The position numbers and the translations under genes are program-made. From Planctomycetia bacterium (GTDB lineage Bacteria > Planctomycetota > PLA2 > JAEUHO01): a stretch of DNA of 5,482 nucleotides. Numbering within the stretch: position 1 is the stretch's first letter; every line of letters begins with the position of its first letter. Below the pieces are notes generated by a model. That model worked only from the letters and a program-made list of their open reading frames with translations. It had not been told where the DNA came from and ran no database searches. Positions 1-5,482 of the stretch are shown here, piece after piece. The stretch covers positions 1 through 5,482 of the forward strand of contig JAUXCH010000381.1 of the NCBI GenBank assembly GCA_030618975.1, in the 5' to 3' direction.

Positions 1-1
1 G

Positions 2-1255
2 AGCGACGGTACGACCTTCGACTGCGAGGTCTACGCGACAGGGTTCCAGTACCACGGGCACCCGCACGTCCTCTTGGTCCTGCGTGACATCACGGAACGC
101 AAGCAGGTGCTGCAGCGTCTCCTCGAGGACCAGAAGGACGAGAGCATCGTCGCCGTGGCCGGAGGGGTCGCGCACGACTTCAACAACCTCCTGATGGGCA
201 TGACCGGCCCCCTCTCGCTGCTTCGCCGTGGCCTCCCGGAAGGAAGCGATGCCGCACGGCAGGCGAAACGCGTCGCCACCACGGCGGAGAACCTGGCGCG
301 TCTGACCGGGCAGTTGCTGGCCGTCGCCCGTGGCGTGCACTCGGAGCCCCGCCCGGTCTCGCTGCGCGGCATCGTGGAGGACAACCTGCCGCTGCTTCAC
401 GGACTCGTCGGGACACGGCTTGGCATCGATCTCCGCATCACCGACACGCCCGCACGCGTTCACGCAGACCGCGCGCAGCTCGACCAGGTCCTGCTGAACC
501 TGGCCCAGAACGCGTGTGAGGCCATGGGGCGCTCCGGCTCGCTGAGCATCACGGTCGACACCGTGGACCGGCCGGAGCCCTTCGAGTGCGAGCGCACCGG
601 CACGCACCCCGCCGGCGGCTACGTGCGTCTCATCGTGGAGGACACGGGCCAGGGCATGGACGAGGGGACGCAGCGGAGCGTTTTCGACCCGTACTTCTCC
701 ACGAAGGCCGATGGAAGCGGCCTCGGTCTCGCCGCGGTCCTCGGCATCGTGCGCCGGCACGGGGGCGCCATCGCGCTCGAGAGCGCACCCGGACGCGGGA
801 CGCGCATCGAAGTCCTGTTCCCCCGCTGCGACGACGAGGAGATCGGGGAGCCGGCGCCGCCCGCCTCGGACGCGGCGCTGACCTCCATCCAGAGAGTGCT
901 GCTCGTGGACGACCACGACATGGTCCGCGACGTGGCGGCCGAGCTGCTCGCCATGCTGGGCTGCGAGGTGGTGCAGGCGTCGAGCGGCGAGGAGGCCCTG
1001 GAACTCTACCGGGAGCGGGAGAGGCCCTACGATCTCGTCCTGCTCGACGTCTCGATGCCCGGCATGACCGGCGTGGAGGCCCACGAGGCGCTTGCGAAGA
1101 TCGACCCCGACGTGCGTGTGGTCCTGACGAGCGGCCACGCGGAACGCCTCGTGCGGCAGGAGGTCGAACACGGAATGCGCATCGCCGGCTTCATCCAGAA
1201 GCCCTACACCCTGGAGCGCCTGCGCGAAGCCCTCGACCTGGCCATGCGCCCCTGA
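2..1255 (+). CDS. Hybrid sensor histidine kinase (PAS end, HisKA, HATPase, C-terminal receiver), 5' partial
   Basis: The open frame runs from the left edge to TGA at 1253-1255, giving 417 visible residues with the start outside the window. The TTG at 74 lies inside a PAS/PAC motif (VLRDITERKQ), so it is not the true start. Numbering visible residues from position 2, the order is: PAS end (1-35); dimerisation/H-box with GGVAHDFNNLL, phospho-acceptor His58; HATPase with N-box Asn166/Asn170, G1 box DTGQGM (214-219), F-box FDPYFSTK, and G2 box GSGLGL (238-243); linker; receiver from about 296, with acidic pair Asp303/Asp304, phospho-Asp349, Thr376 and Lys400. All catalytic residues are present, so autophosphorylation and relay to its own receiver are expected. 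No membrane segment appears in the visible part. HDFNN H-boxes are known from NtrB-like kinases that often carry PAS domains and terminal receivers. The signal and final output cannot be read from this sequence. The gene converges with uvrB and shows no functional link to it. Confidence 0.95.
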   Translation, partial: SDGTTFDCEVYATGFQYHGHPHVLLVLRDITERKQVLQRLLEDQKDESIVAVAGGVAHDFNNLLMGMTGPLSLLRRGLPEGSDAARQAKRVATTAENLARLTGQLLAVARGVHSEPRPVSLRGIVEDNLPLLHGLVGTRLGIDLRITDTPARVHADRAQLDQVLLNLAQNACEAMGRSGSLSITVDTVDRPEPFECERTGTHPAGGYVRLIVEDTGQGMDEGTQRSVFDPYFSTKADGSGLGLAAVLGIVRRHGGAIALESAPGRGTRIEVLFPRCDDEEIGEPAPPASDAALTSIQRVLLVDDHDMVRDVAAELLAMLGCEVVQASSGEEALELYRERERPYDLVLLDVSMPGMTGVEAHEALAKIDPDVRVVLTSGHAERLVRQEVEHGMRIAGFIQKPYTLERLREALDLAMRP

Positions 1256-1318
1256 TCCACGGAGGCCGAAGACGATGCGATTCCGCCCTCGCATCACGGT
1301 GGCGCACCACGGTGGCCT

Positions 1319-1336
1319 GCCGGGCCGCGCCCCGGC
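1319..1336. terminator. Short GC hairpin between convergent genes, possible terminator
   Basis: The arms GCCGGG (1319-1324) and CCCGGC (1331-1336) pair perfectly over 6 bp around a 6-nt loop, and the last base overlaps the uvrB stop codon. It sits in the 80-bp gap between the convergent kinase and uvrB genes, where a terminator is expected. No T-run follows on either strand, so it is not a classical rho-independent terminator. In DNA this GC-rich, such a stem can also arise by chance. Confidence 0.25.
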
Positions 1337-3372
1337 TACGGCGCCGCACCGCCCTTCAGCAGGAGGGCCTCCACGCGGTGCATCTCGTCGCGGAGCCGGG
1401 CGGCCTCTTCGAAGCGCAGCTCCCGGGCGGCCTCGCGCATGCGCGCGTCCAGGTCCTTCCGCCGCCCCGCCAGGTCACGCTGGTCTCCCGCGAGACTCTC
1501 GATCTCGTCGTCGAGGCTCGCGAGCTCCACGTAATCGCGCGCGGCATAGACCTGGCCCACGGTGTCCCGCACACCGCGCTCGACCGAACGCGGCGTGATG
1601 CCGTGCTCCTCGTTGAAGGCGCGTTGCCGCTCGCGGCGCCGCGACATCTCGCCGAGCGCACGCGTCATCGAACGCGTCTCCCGGTCCGCGTAGAGGATCA
1701 CGGTGCCGTCGATGTGGCGCGCCGCACGGCCGCTGACCTGGATGAGCGACGTCTCGGACCGGAGGAACCCCTCCTTGTCGGCGTCGAGCACGGCCACCAG
1801 CGACACCTCCGGCAGGTCCAACCCCTCGCGCAGCAGGTTGATGCCCACGAGGACGTCGAAGACGCCGAGCCTCAGGTCCCGGAGGATCTCCGCCCGCTCC
1901 AGGGTCGTGATGTCGGAGTGCATGTAGCGGGCCTTCACGCCGACCTCGCTCAGATGCTCCGTCAACTCCTCTGCCATCCGCTTCGTGAGCGTCGCCACGA
2001 GGACCCGCTCGCCCCGCTCGATCCGCCCGCGGACCTCGCCGAGCAGGTCGTCCACCTGACCGCGCGCCGGACGCACCACCACCTCGGGGTCGACGAGCCC
2101 CGTAGGCCGAATGACCTGCTCCACGACGGCCTCGCCGGCCTGCTCCCGCTCGTAGGGGCCCGGCGTCGCACTCGAGTAGATCGTCTGGCCCACGTGGGCC
2201 TCGAACTCCTCGAAGGTGAGCGGTCGATTGTCGAGCGCGCAGGGCAGGCGGAAGCCGTACTCGACGAGGTTCTCCTTGCGCCGGCGGTCACCGAAGTACA
2301 TCCCCCCCACCTGGGGCACGGCCACGTGGCTCTCGTCCACGACGAGCAGGAAGTCCTCCGACAGGTAGTCGAGGAGCGTCGCCGGCGGCTCCCCGGGCTG
2401 CCGGCCGTCCAGGTGCATCGAGTAGTTCTCGATCCCGGGGCAGAATCCGGTCTCGCGTAGCAACTCCAGGTCGTACCGGGTGCGGCGATTCAGGCGGTCC
2501 GCCTCGAGGAGCTTGCCCTTCCGCTTGAAGTGGTCGACCCGTTCCTCCAACTCCGCCTCGATGCCCTCGATCGCCCTCGCCAGTGCGTCGTCGCTCTGGA
2601 CGTAGTGCGTGGAGGGGAAGAACGACGCCGACGGCAACCGGCGCAGGATCTCCCCGGTGAGGGTGTCCACCTCCTCGATCCTTTCGATGACGTCTCCGAA
2701 CCACTCGATCCGGACCACGCGATCGTCGAGGTCGGCCGGCCCGATCTCGACGACGTCGCCTCGCACGCGAAACGCCCCCCGACCGAGTTGGAAGTCGTCG
2801 CGACGGTACTGGATGCGCGCGAGCCGGCGCAGCAGGACGTCGCGGTCGATCTCCTCCCCCTCCTCGACCCACACGTGGAAGTCGCGGTACTCCTCCGGCG
2901 AGCCCAGGCCGTAGATGCACGACACGCTGGCCACGACGATCACGTCGCGGCGCGTCAGCGCCGCCTTCGTGGCCGAATGCCGCATCCGGTCGATGCGGTC
3001 GTTGATGCTCGCGTCCTTCTCGATGTAGAGGTCCGCCGCCGGGACGTACGCCTCCGGCTGGTAGTAGTCGTAGAACGAGACGAAGTACTCGACCGCGTTC
3101 TCGGGGAAGAGCTCCCGGAACTCGTCGAACAGCTGCGCGGCGAGCGTCTTGTTCGGCGCGAGCACGAGGGTCGGCCGTCCGATGCGCGCGATCGCGTTCG
3201 CGATCGTGAACGTCTTGCCCGAGCCCGTGACCCCCAGGAGGACCTGATGGGGACGCCCCGCCTCGACGCCCCGGACCAGGGCCTCGATGGCCTGCTCCTG
3301 ATCGCCCGCGGGGGAAAAGGCGCTGGTCAGCCCGAAGCCCCCGGACGGGGGCTCGGAGGACCTACTACCCAT
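1336..3372 (-). CDS. uvrB: UvrABC excinuclease subunit B (UvrB)
   Basis: UvrB takes damaged DNA from UvrA, verifies the lesion with its ATP-driven helicase fold and beta-hairpin, and recruits UvrC for incision in cytoplasmic nucleotide excision repair. The 678-aa length is typical; E. coli UvrB has 673. Landmarks: N-terminal AFSPAGDQEQAI; Walker A GVTGSGKT with Lys53; damage-probing hairpin YDYYQPEAYVP (101-111); IEKDASIND (117-125); Walker B-type DESH (346-349); TIYSSATPG; late helicase motifs through DVLVGINLLREGLDLPEVSL and GRAAR (548-552); and a C-terminal UVR motif (about 640-672), which in the family binds UvrC. Motif VI reads IQVSGRAAR, where IQTIGRAAR is usual; key Gln545, Arg549 and Arg552 are kept. 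ATG 3372 is the only standard start upstream of the conserved N-terminus. It lies 4 nt after the stop of the upstream zinc-ribbon gene, and its Shine-Dalgarno touches the ATG, which suggests coupled translation. No frameshift or truncation is visible. Confidence 0.99.
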   Translation of the reverse strand: MGSRSSEPPSGGFGLTSAFSPAGDQEQAIEALVRGVEAGRPHQVLLGVTGSGKTFTIANAIARIGRPTLVLAPNKTLAAQLFDEFRELFPENAVEYFVSFYDYYQPEAYVPAADLYIEKDASINDRIDRMRHSATKAALTRRDVIVVASVSCIYGLGSPEEYRDFHVWVEEGEEIDRDVLLRRLARIQYRRDDFQLGRGAFRVRGDVVEIGPADLDDRVVRIEWFGDVIERIEEVDTLTGEILRRLPSASFFPSTHYVQSDDALARAIEGIEAELEERVDHFKRKGKLLEADRLNRRTRYDLELLRETGFCPGIENYSMHLDGRQPGEPPATLLDYLSEDFLLVVDESHVAVPQVGGMYFGDRRRKENLVEYGFRLPCALDNRPLTFEEFEAHVGQTIYSSATPGPYEREQAGEAVVEQVIRPTGLVDPEVVVRPARGQVDDLLGEVRGRIERGERVLVATLTKRMAEELTEHLSEVGVKARYMHSDITTLERAEILRDLRLGVFDVLVGINLLREGLDLPEVSLVAVLDADKEGFLRSETSLIQVSGRAARHIDGTVILYADRETRSMTRALGEMSRRRERQRAFNEEHGITPRSVERGVRDTVGQVYAARDYVELASLDDEIESLAGDQRDLAGRRKDLDARMREAARELRFEEAARLRDEMHRVEALLLKGGAAP

Positions 3373-3378
3373 CCTCCT
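3373..3378 (-). promoter_or_regulatory. Shine-Dalgarno of uvrB abutting its ATG and overlapping the upstream stop
   Basis: On the minus strand the junction reads TAGGAGGATG. The upstream gene's TAG stop (3379-3377) supplies the first two bases of AGGAGG (3378-3373), and the uvrB ATG (3372-3370) follows with no spacer. Usual spacing is about 5-9 nt, so initiation probably relies on ribosomes that have just terminated on the upstream gene. No other ATG, GTG or TTG start lies in frame close by. Confidence 0.6.
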
Positions 3379-4498
3379 AGTCGTCCGGGAGTTCCTCCTC
3401 GTCCTCGAAATCTTCGCCCTCCATGGCCTCGGGATCCTCGAGGTCGAGGGTCTGGTCCCAGGGCTCGCGGCGCATGTGCCACTTCTCGAGGTCGTACCAC
3501 CAGTTCCAGCGCTTGATCACGAGCTTCACGTGCCGGTCGAGACTCTGCGAGCGGATGCCCTCTCGGTCGCCGAAGTCGCGCTGCGGCATCCCGTCGATGG
3601 CGCGCAGGATGCGGTCGAGCTGCATCAGCCGCGCCAGGCAGAGACGGTCGGAGACCTCGCCGTTGTACTCGTCGAGGATGTTCTTGAACTCGCTGACGAC
3701 GCGGCCGACGCCCTTGAACTCCTCGCCCGGCTTGAGCTTCCCGTCGTCGCTTCGTGCGTCGAGCTGGACGAGATAGCGCTCGGCGTCCTGGGCGTCGATG
3801 CCGCCCAGCTCGAGGTTGGAGACCGCCTCCTCGATCTCGTTGCGCTCCTCGGCCGTGACGTACTCGGGCCACGGGTAGGTCTTGATGTCTGCCTGGCCGA
3901 CGCGGTACTTCTGCTTGCCCTCCGGAATCGGCACGTTGTCGAGGCGGCCCTCGCGCAACTCCGGGCGCTTCTCGTCCTCGCGGCCCTTCTCCACCTTCGG
4001 CGTGCGTTTCTTCACGACGACCTCTTCCTCGGGCTCGTCGGGCGTAGGCACGTAGACGGGCGTCTTCGCGACCTTCTTCGGCTCCTCCGGAGGCTTCGGC
4101 TTGTCGCGGCTGACCCAGAAGATGAACGCCGCGAGCGCAATCACGACCACGATCGCCGATCCGAACACCAGGGTCTGGTTCGGGCCCCTGCTGTGGTAGT
4201 GGGGGTGGCCGTCCTCGTCGTCGTATCCGTGGTCGTCGTCGTAGTCGCGGCGGCGTCCCCGCCGTCCGCGCGCGGCGGAACGCGACCGGGCACCGCGTCG
4301 CTGCGGAACGCCGCCTCGCGCCGGCGCGGCGGCGCGCCCGGCAGGCTGCGCGAGTTGCGCGGGCGGCGGTGCCGCCGGCTGCGCGAAGGCGGACAGGTCC
4401 ATGACCGTCCCACAGTTTCGGCACTCGAAGGTCGCGGGCGGCGTGCCCGCCAAGCGGTACTTCTTCGAGCACGTGGGGCACTGGATGACGTTGTCCAC
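3377..4498 (-). CDS. Zinc-ribbon, single-pass membrane protein of unknown function, upstream of uvrB
   Basis: I do not recognise the whole protein. With GTG 4498 as start it has 373 residues. Order: zinc ribbon CPTC...CRNC (Cys7, Cys10, Cys26, Cys29), resembling MJ0042-type fingers; Ala/Pro-rich linker (36-66); Arg-rich stretch (67-84); Asp/His/Tyr-rich stretch (85-102); one membrane helix (about 109-129); Pro/Glu/Lys-rich linker (131-185); a predicted mostly helical, charged domain (about 190-330); a Trp cluster (Trp331, 333, 334, 340, 347); and an acidic tail (352-373). The positive-inside rule suggests the zinc ribbon is cytoplasmic and the C-terminus external. The GTG start is preferred because GGAGG lies 7 nt upstream and the protein then begins MDNVIQCPTC; the in-frame ATG at 4540 has no Shine-Dalgarno. 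The open frame continues upstream to 5287 only as GC-rich read-through opposite the secretion gene. The uvrB start follows after 4 nt, so the two are very likely one operon. MJ0042-type ribbon plus one membrane helix is a known layout in several phyla, usually of unknown role. Confidence 0.88.
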   Translation of the reverse strand: MDNVIQCPTCSKKYRLAGTPPATFECRNCGTVMDLSAFAQPAAPPPAQLAQPAGRAAAPARGGVPQRRGARSRSAARGRRGRRRDYDDDHGYDDEDGHPHYHSRGPNQTLVFGSAIVVVIALAAFIFWVSRDKPKPPEEPKKVAKTPVYVPTPDEPEEEVVVKKRTPKVEKGREDEKRPELREGRLDNVPIPEGKQKYRVGQADIKTYPWPEYVTAEERNEIEEAVSNLELGGIDAQDAERYLVQLDARSDDGKLKPGEEFKGVGRVVSEFKNILDEYNGEVSDRLCLARLMQLDRILRAIDGMPQRDFGDREGIRSQSLDRHVKLVIKRWNWWYDLEKWHMRREPWDQTLDLEDPEAMEGEDFEDEEELPDD

Positions 4499-4505
4499 GA
4501 AAGGC

Positions 4506-4510
4506 CCTCC
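4506..4510 (-). promoter_or_regulatory. Ribosome binding site deciding the GTG 4498 start
   Basis: GGAGG on the minus strand (4510-4506) precedes GTG 4498 by 7 nt, the ideal spacing. The competing in-frame ATG at 4540 is preceded by GAACTCCGTACG, with no match to the anti-Shine-Dalgarno. The motif is half of a 10-bp palindrome, CCTCCGGAGG (4506-4515), which could pair in mRNA and partly hide the site. Confidence 0.7.
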
Positions 4511-4581
4511 GGAGGAAGCGGACGTTTCACCGGCCACCATCGTACGGAGTTCGGCTCTGGGGTCGAAGGTCAACCGGTGTG

Positions 4582-4641
4582 CCCCAGGGCACGCGAGGGG
4601 CGCCGAGGGCCGCCGAGGGCGCCCCTCGCCCCCCCCTGGGG
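4582..4641 (-). repeat. Long GC-rich inverted repeat in the gap between secretion and zinc-ribbon genes
   Basis: Two nested perfect stems are visible. The outer one is CCCCAGGG (4582-4589) with CCCTGGGG (4634-4641), 8 bp. The inner one is GCGAGGGGCGCC (4593-4604) with GGCGCCCCTCGC (4618-4629), 12 bp. A 3/4-nt internal loop separates them, and the apical loop has 13 nt. It begins a few bases after the TAG of the secretion gene (4650-4648) and ends about 80 nt before GTG 4498, inside the 149-bp gap. There is no T-run on either strand. It could be a rho-independent-like terminator or an mRNA-stabilising or attenuating hairpin separating the secretion gene from the zinc-ribbon/uvrB pair. Such a stem is hard to explain by base composition alone. 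Confidence 0.65.
4601..4620. repeat. Tandem 10-bp direct repeat at the hairpin apex
   Basis: The unit CGCCGAGGGC occurs twice back to back (4601-4610 and 4611-4620). The copies span the loop and inner ends of both arms of the surrounding inverted repeat. This could reflect slippage during replication of a stable hairpin. No further copies are seen in the window. Confidence 0.7.
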
Positions 4642-4647
4642 GGCCGG

Positions 4648-5482
4648 CTACCGCCCGAGGCCGCTGTAGATGCCGCCGTAGAACGAGAACAGGCGCCACG
4701 CCACGATCGCGCCGATGACCAGGATGACGATCACGGGCAGCAGGGCCGCAAAGCGCTTCCGGCGCATCCGGAGGGAGAAGCGCAGCTCCTCCGCGACCTT
4801 CGTGAACGCCTCGCCCAGGCTGCCCGCCTCCTCGGCGCTCGCGAACCGGGCCGTGAGGCTCGCCGGCAGGTGCCGCCAGGCTCCGGCCAGGTCGCGCCCC
4901 CGGGCGACCCGGCGCCGGGCCTCGGCGAGGTCGGCCGCCGCGCGCCCCCCCCACCCCGCGGCGATCGCCAGGTCGAGTGCCTCCGACACGGGCACCCCGG
5001 CGTCGTAGAGGCGTCCCATCGCGTCCAGGGCTCGAGCGTCGGCTTCCTCGACGAGGCTCCGCCACGGCCCGACGGCGCGAGGCGGCTCCGGCGGGTCCCC
5101 GCTCCCCGGCGCCGCCCGGGACCGCTTCGCCTGGTGACGCCGCCACAGGAGGAAGCTCCACGTCGGCACGAGGATCAGGGCCGCCCAGAAGAGCGCCCCC
5201 CCGACGTTGCCCTTCATCAGGTCGGGCAGCGGCATCAGCAGGGCGGCAAGGTGCGCCAGGACCACGGGATAGAGGAGCGTGGACCACTCCTCGCTGCGCC
5301 GCCGGCCCGCCTCCTCGTGCGTGTCCGCGATCTCGGCGAGCCCGCGCTCGAGCGATCCGTCCTTCTCGCCGGCCTCGATCAGCGCGACGTCCAGCGGATC
5401 GATGACCGAGACGAGAGCGCGCCCCAGGGGCTCGCCCCGTTCCAGAGCGCGCTGGGCCAGGGCATAGCGAGGATCGCCACCC
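4648..5482 (-). CDS. Type II secretion/type IV pilus inner-membrane platform protein (GspF/PilC-like, T2SF domains), 5' partial
   Basis: The minus-strand frame is open from the right edge to TAG at 4650-4648, giving 277 visible residues with the true start beyond 5482. The GTG at 5265 falls mid-helix and is not the start. Numbering from the edge, two T2SF repeats are visible. The first has AGEKDGSL (37-44), LAEIADTHEEAGRRR and LLYPVV, followed by membrane helices at about 73-90 and 93-113. After a short charged Pro-rich linker, the second runs from LYDAGVPVSEALDLA through AEEAGSL (216-222) and KVAEELRFSLRMRRK to a final helix (about 245-265) and a short tail. Two repeats and three helices match the GspF/PilC family, usually about 400 aa, so roughly the N-terminal third is missing. 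These proteins form the membrane platform that couples the assembly ATPase to pseudopilus or pilus growth. No ATPase, pilin or secretin gene is in the window, so secretion and pilus roles cannot be told apart. Confidence 0.9.
   Translation of the reverse strand, partial: GGDPRYALAQRALERGEPLGRALVSVIDPLDVALIEAGEKDGSLERGLAEIADTHEEAGRRRSEEWSTLLYPVVLAHLAALLMPLPDLMKGNVGGALFWAALILVPTWSFLLWRRHQAKRSRAAPGSGDPPEPPRAVGPWRSLVEEADARALDAMGRLYDAGVPVSEALDLAIAAGWGGRAAADLAEARRRVARGRDLAGAWRHLPASLTARFASAEEAGSLGEAFTKVAEELRFSLRMRRKRFAALLPVIVILVIGAIVAWRLFSFYGGIYSGLGR

Noticed and set aside
1295..1316. Direct repeat CACGGTGGC at 1295-1303 and 1308-1316 in the kinase-uvrB gap
   Set aside because: Two copies of 9 bp in GC-rich sequence, with only 4-bp hairpins possible; no operator or terminator role can be supported.
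586..2460. Long plus-strand open frame of 624 codons
   Set aside because: It runs out of frame through the kinase and then antisense to uvrB. Its product is Arg/His/Pro-rich with no recognisable domain. Long stop-free shadow frames are expected in DNA of this GC content.
2530..3516. Plus-strand open frame opposite uvrB and the 3' end of the zinc-ribbon gene
   Set aside because: It mirrors conserved uvrB codons on the other strand, crosses a gene boundary and gives a charged low-complexity product with no motif.
4539..4573. Possible sigma-70 promoter for the zinc-ribbon/uvrB pair (TTGACC at 4573-4568, TACGAT at 4544-4539)
   Set aside because: The two boxes are 23 nt apart, too far for one promoter. 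The alternative -35 TCGACC (4566-4561), 16 nt away, matches only 4 of 6 bases, as does TACGAT. Too weak to annotate.
3476..4669. Plus-strand open frame of 397 codons opposite the zinc-ribbon gene
   Set aside because: It is rich in Leu/Val/Asp/Arg repeats, as expected when Glu/Lys/Asp codons are read antisense. It has no ribosome-binding site or domain, and the minus-strand gene explains the region.
4648..5265. Secretion gene starting at GTG 5265
   Set aside because: The frame stays open to the window edge and the upstream residues hold the conserved AGEKDGSL and YP motifs of the first T2SF repeat, so 5265 is internal.
4541..5287. N-terminal extension of the zinc-ribbon gene up to 5287
   Set aside because: The extension reads through the hairpin and the secretion gene in the wrong frame and gives Gly/Arg/Pro-rich sequence. 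A good ribosome-binding site points to GTG 4498 instead.

Overview
This is a GC-rich bacterial chromosomal window with four protein-coding genes. One is on the plus strand (positions 2-1255, cut by the left edge). Three run as a train on the minus strand (5482 down to 1336, the first cut by the right edge). Gene content (HDFNN-type hybrid sensor kinase, two-domain GspF/PilC-type secretion protein, MJ0042-like zinc-ribbon membrane protein, UvrB) and the Arg/Ala/Pro-rich, G/C-ending codon use suggest a free-living Gram-negative-type bacterium, for example a deltaproteobacterial or planctomycete lineage. The sequence alone does not fix the phylum. I see no tRNA, rRNA, CRISPR array, insertion sequence or integrase.

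Left part (2-1255, +): the C-terminal part of a soluble-looking hybrid histidine kinase, with a PAS/PAC end, an H-box, an HATPase domain and a C-terminal receiver. It converges with uvrB across an 80-bp gap that holds a short GC hairpin.

Middle and right part (minus strand, in transcription order): (a) a GspF/PilC-like inner-membrane platform protein whose N-terminus lies outside the window; (b) a 149-bp gap with a strong 60-nt inverted repeat around a tandem 10-bp repeat; (c) a 373-aa unrecognised protein with an N-terminal CxxC...CxxC zinc ribbon, an Arg-rich then Asp/His-rich stretch, one membrane segment, a Pro/Glu/Lys linker and a Trp-rich, acidic C-terminus; (d) uvrB, the damage-recognition helicase of nucleotide excision repair, starting 4 nt after the stop of (c). 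Genes (c) and (d) are almost certainly co-transcribed and probably translationally coupled. Whether (a) shares their transcript depends on what the hairpin does.

The least explained element is the zinc-ribbon membrane protein joined to uvrB. UvrB itself looks intact, apart from an unusual Val-Ser inside helicase motif VI and a Shine-Dalgarno sequence that touches its start codon. I do not find a clearly new multi-gene system here; the rest is ordinary core-genome content.
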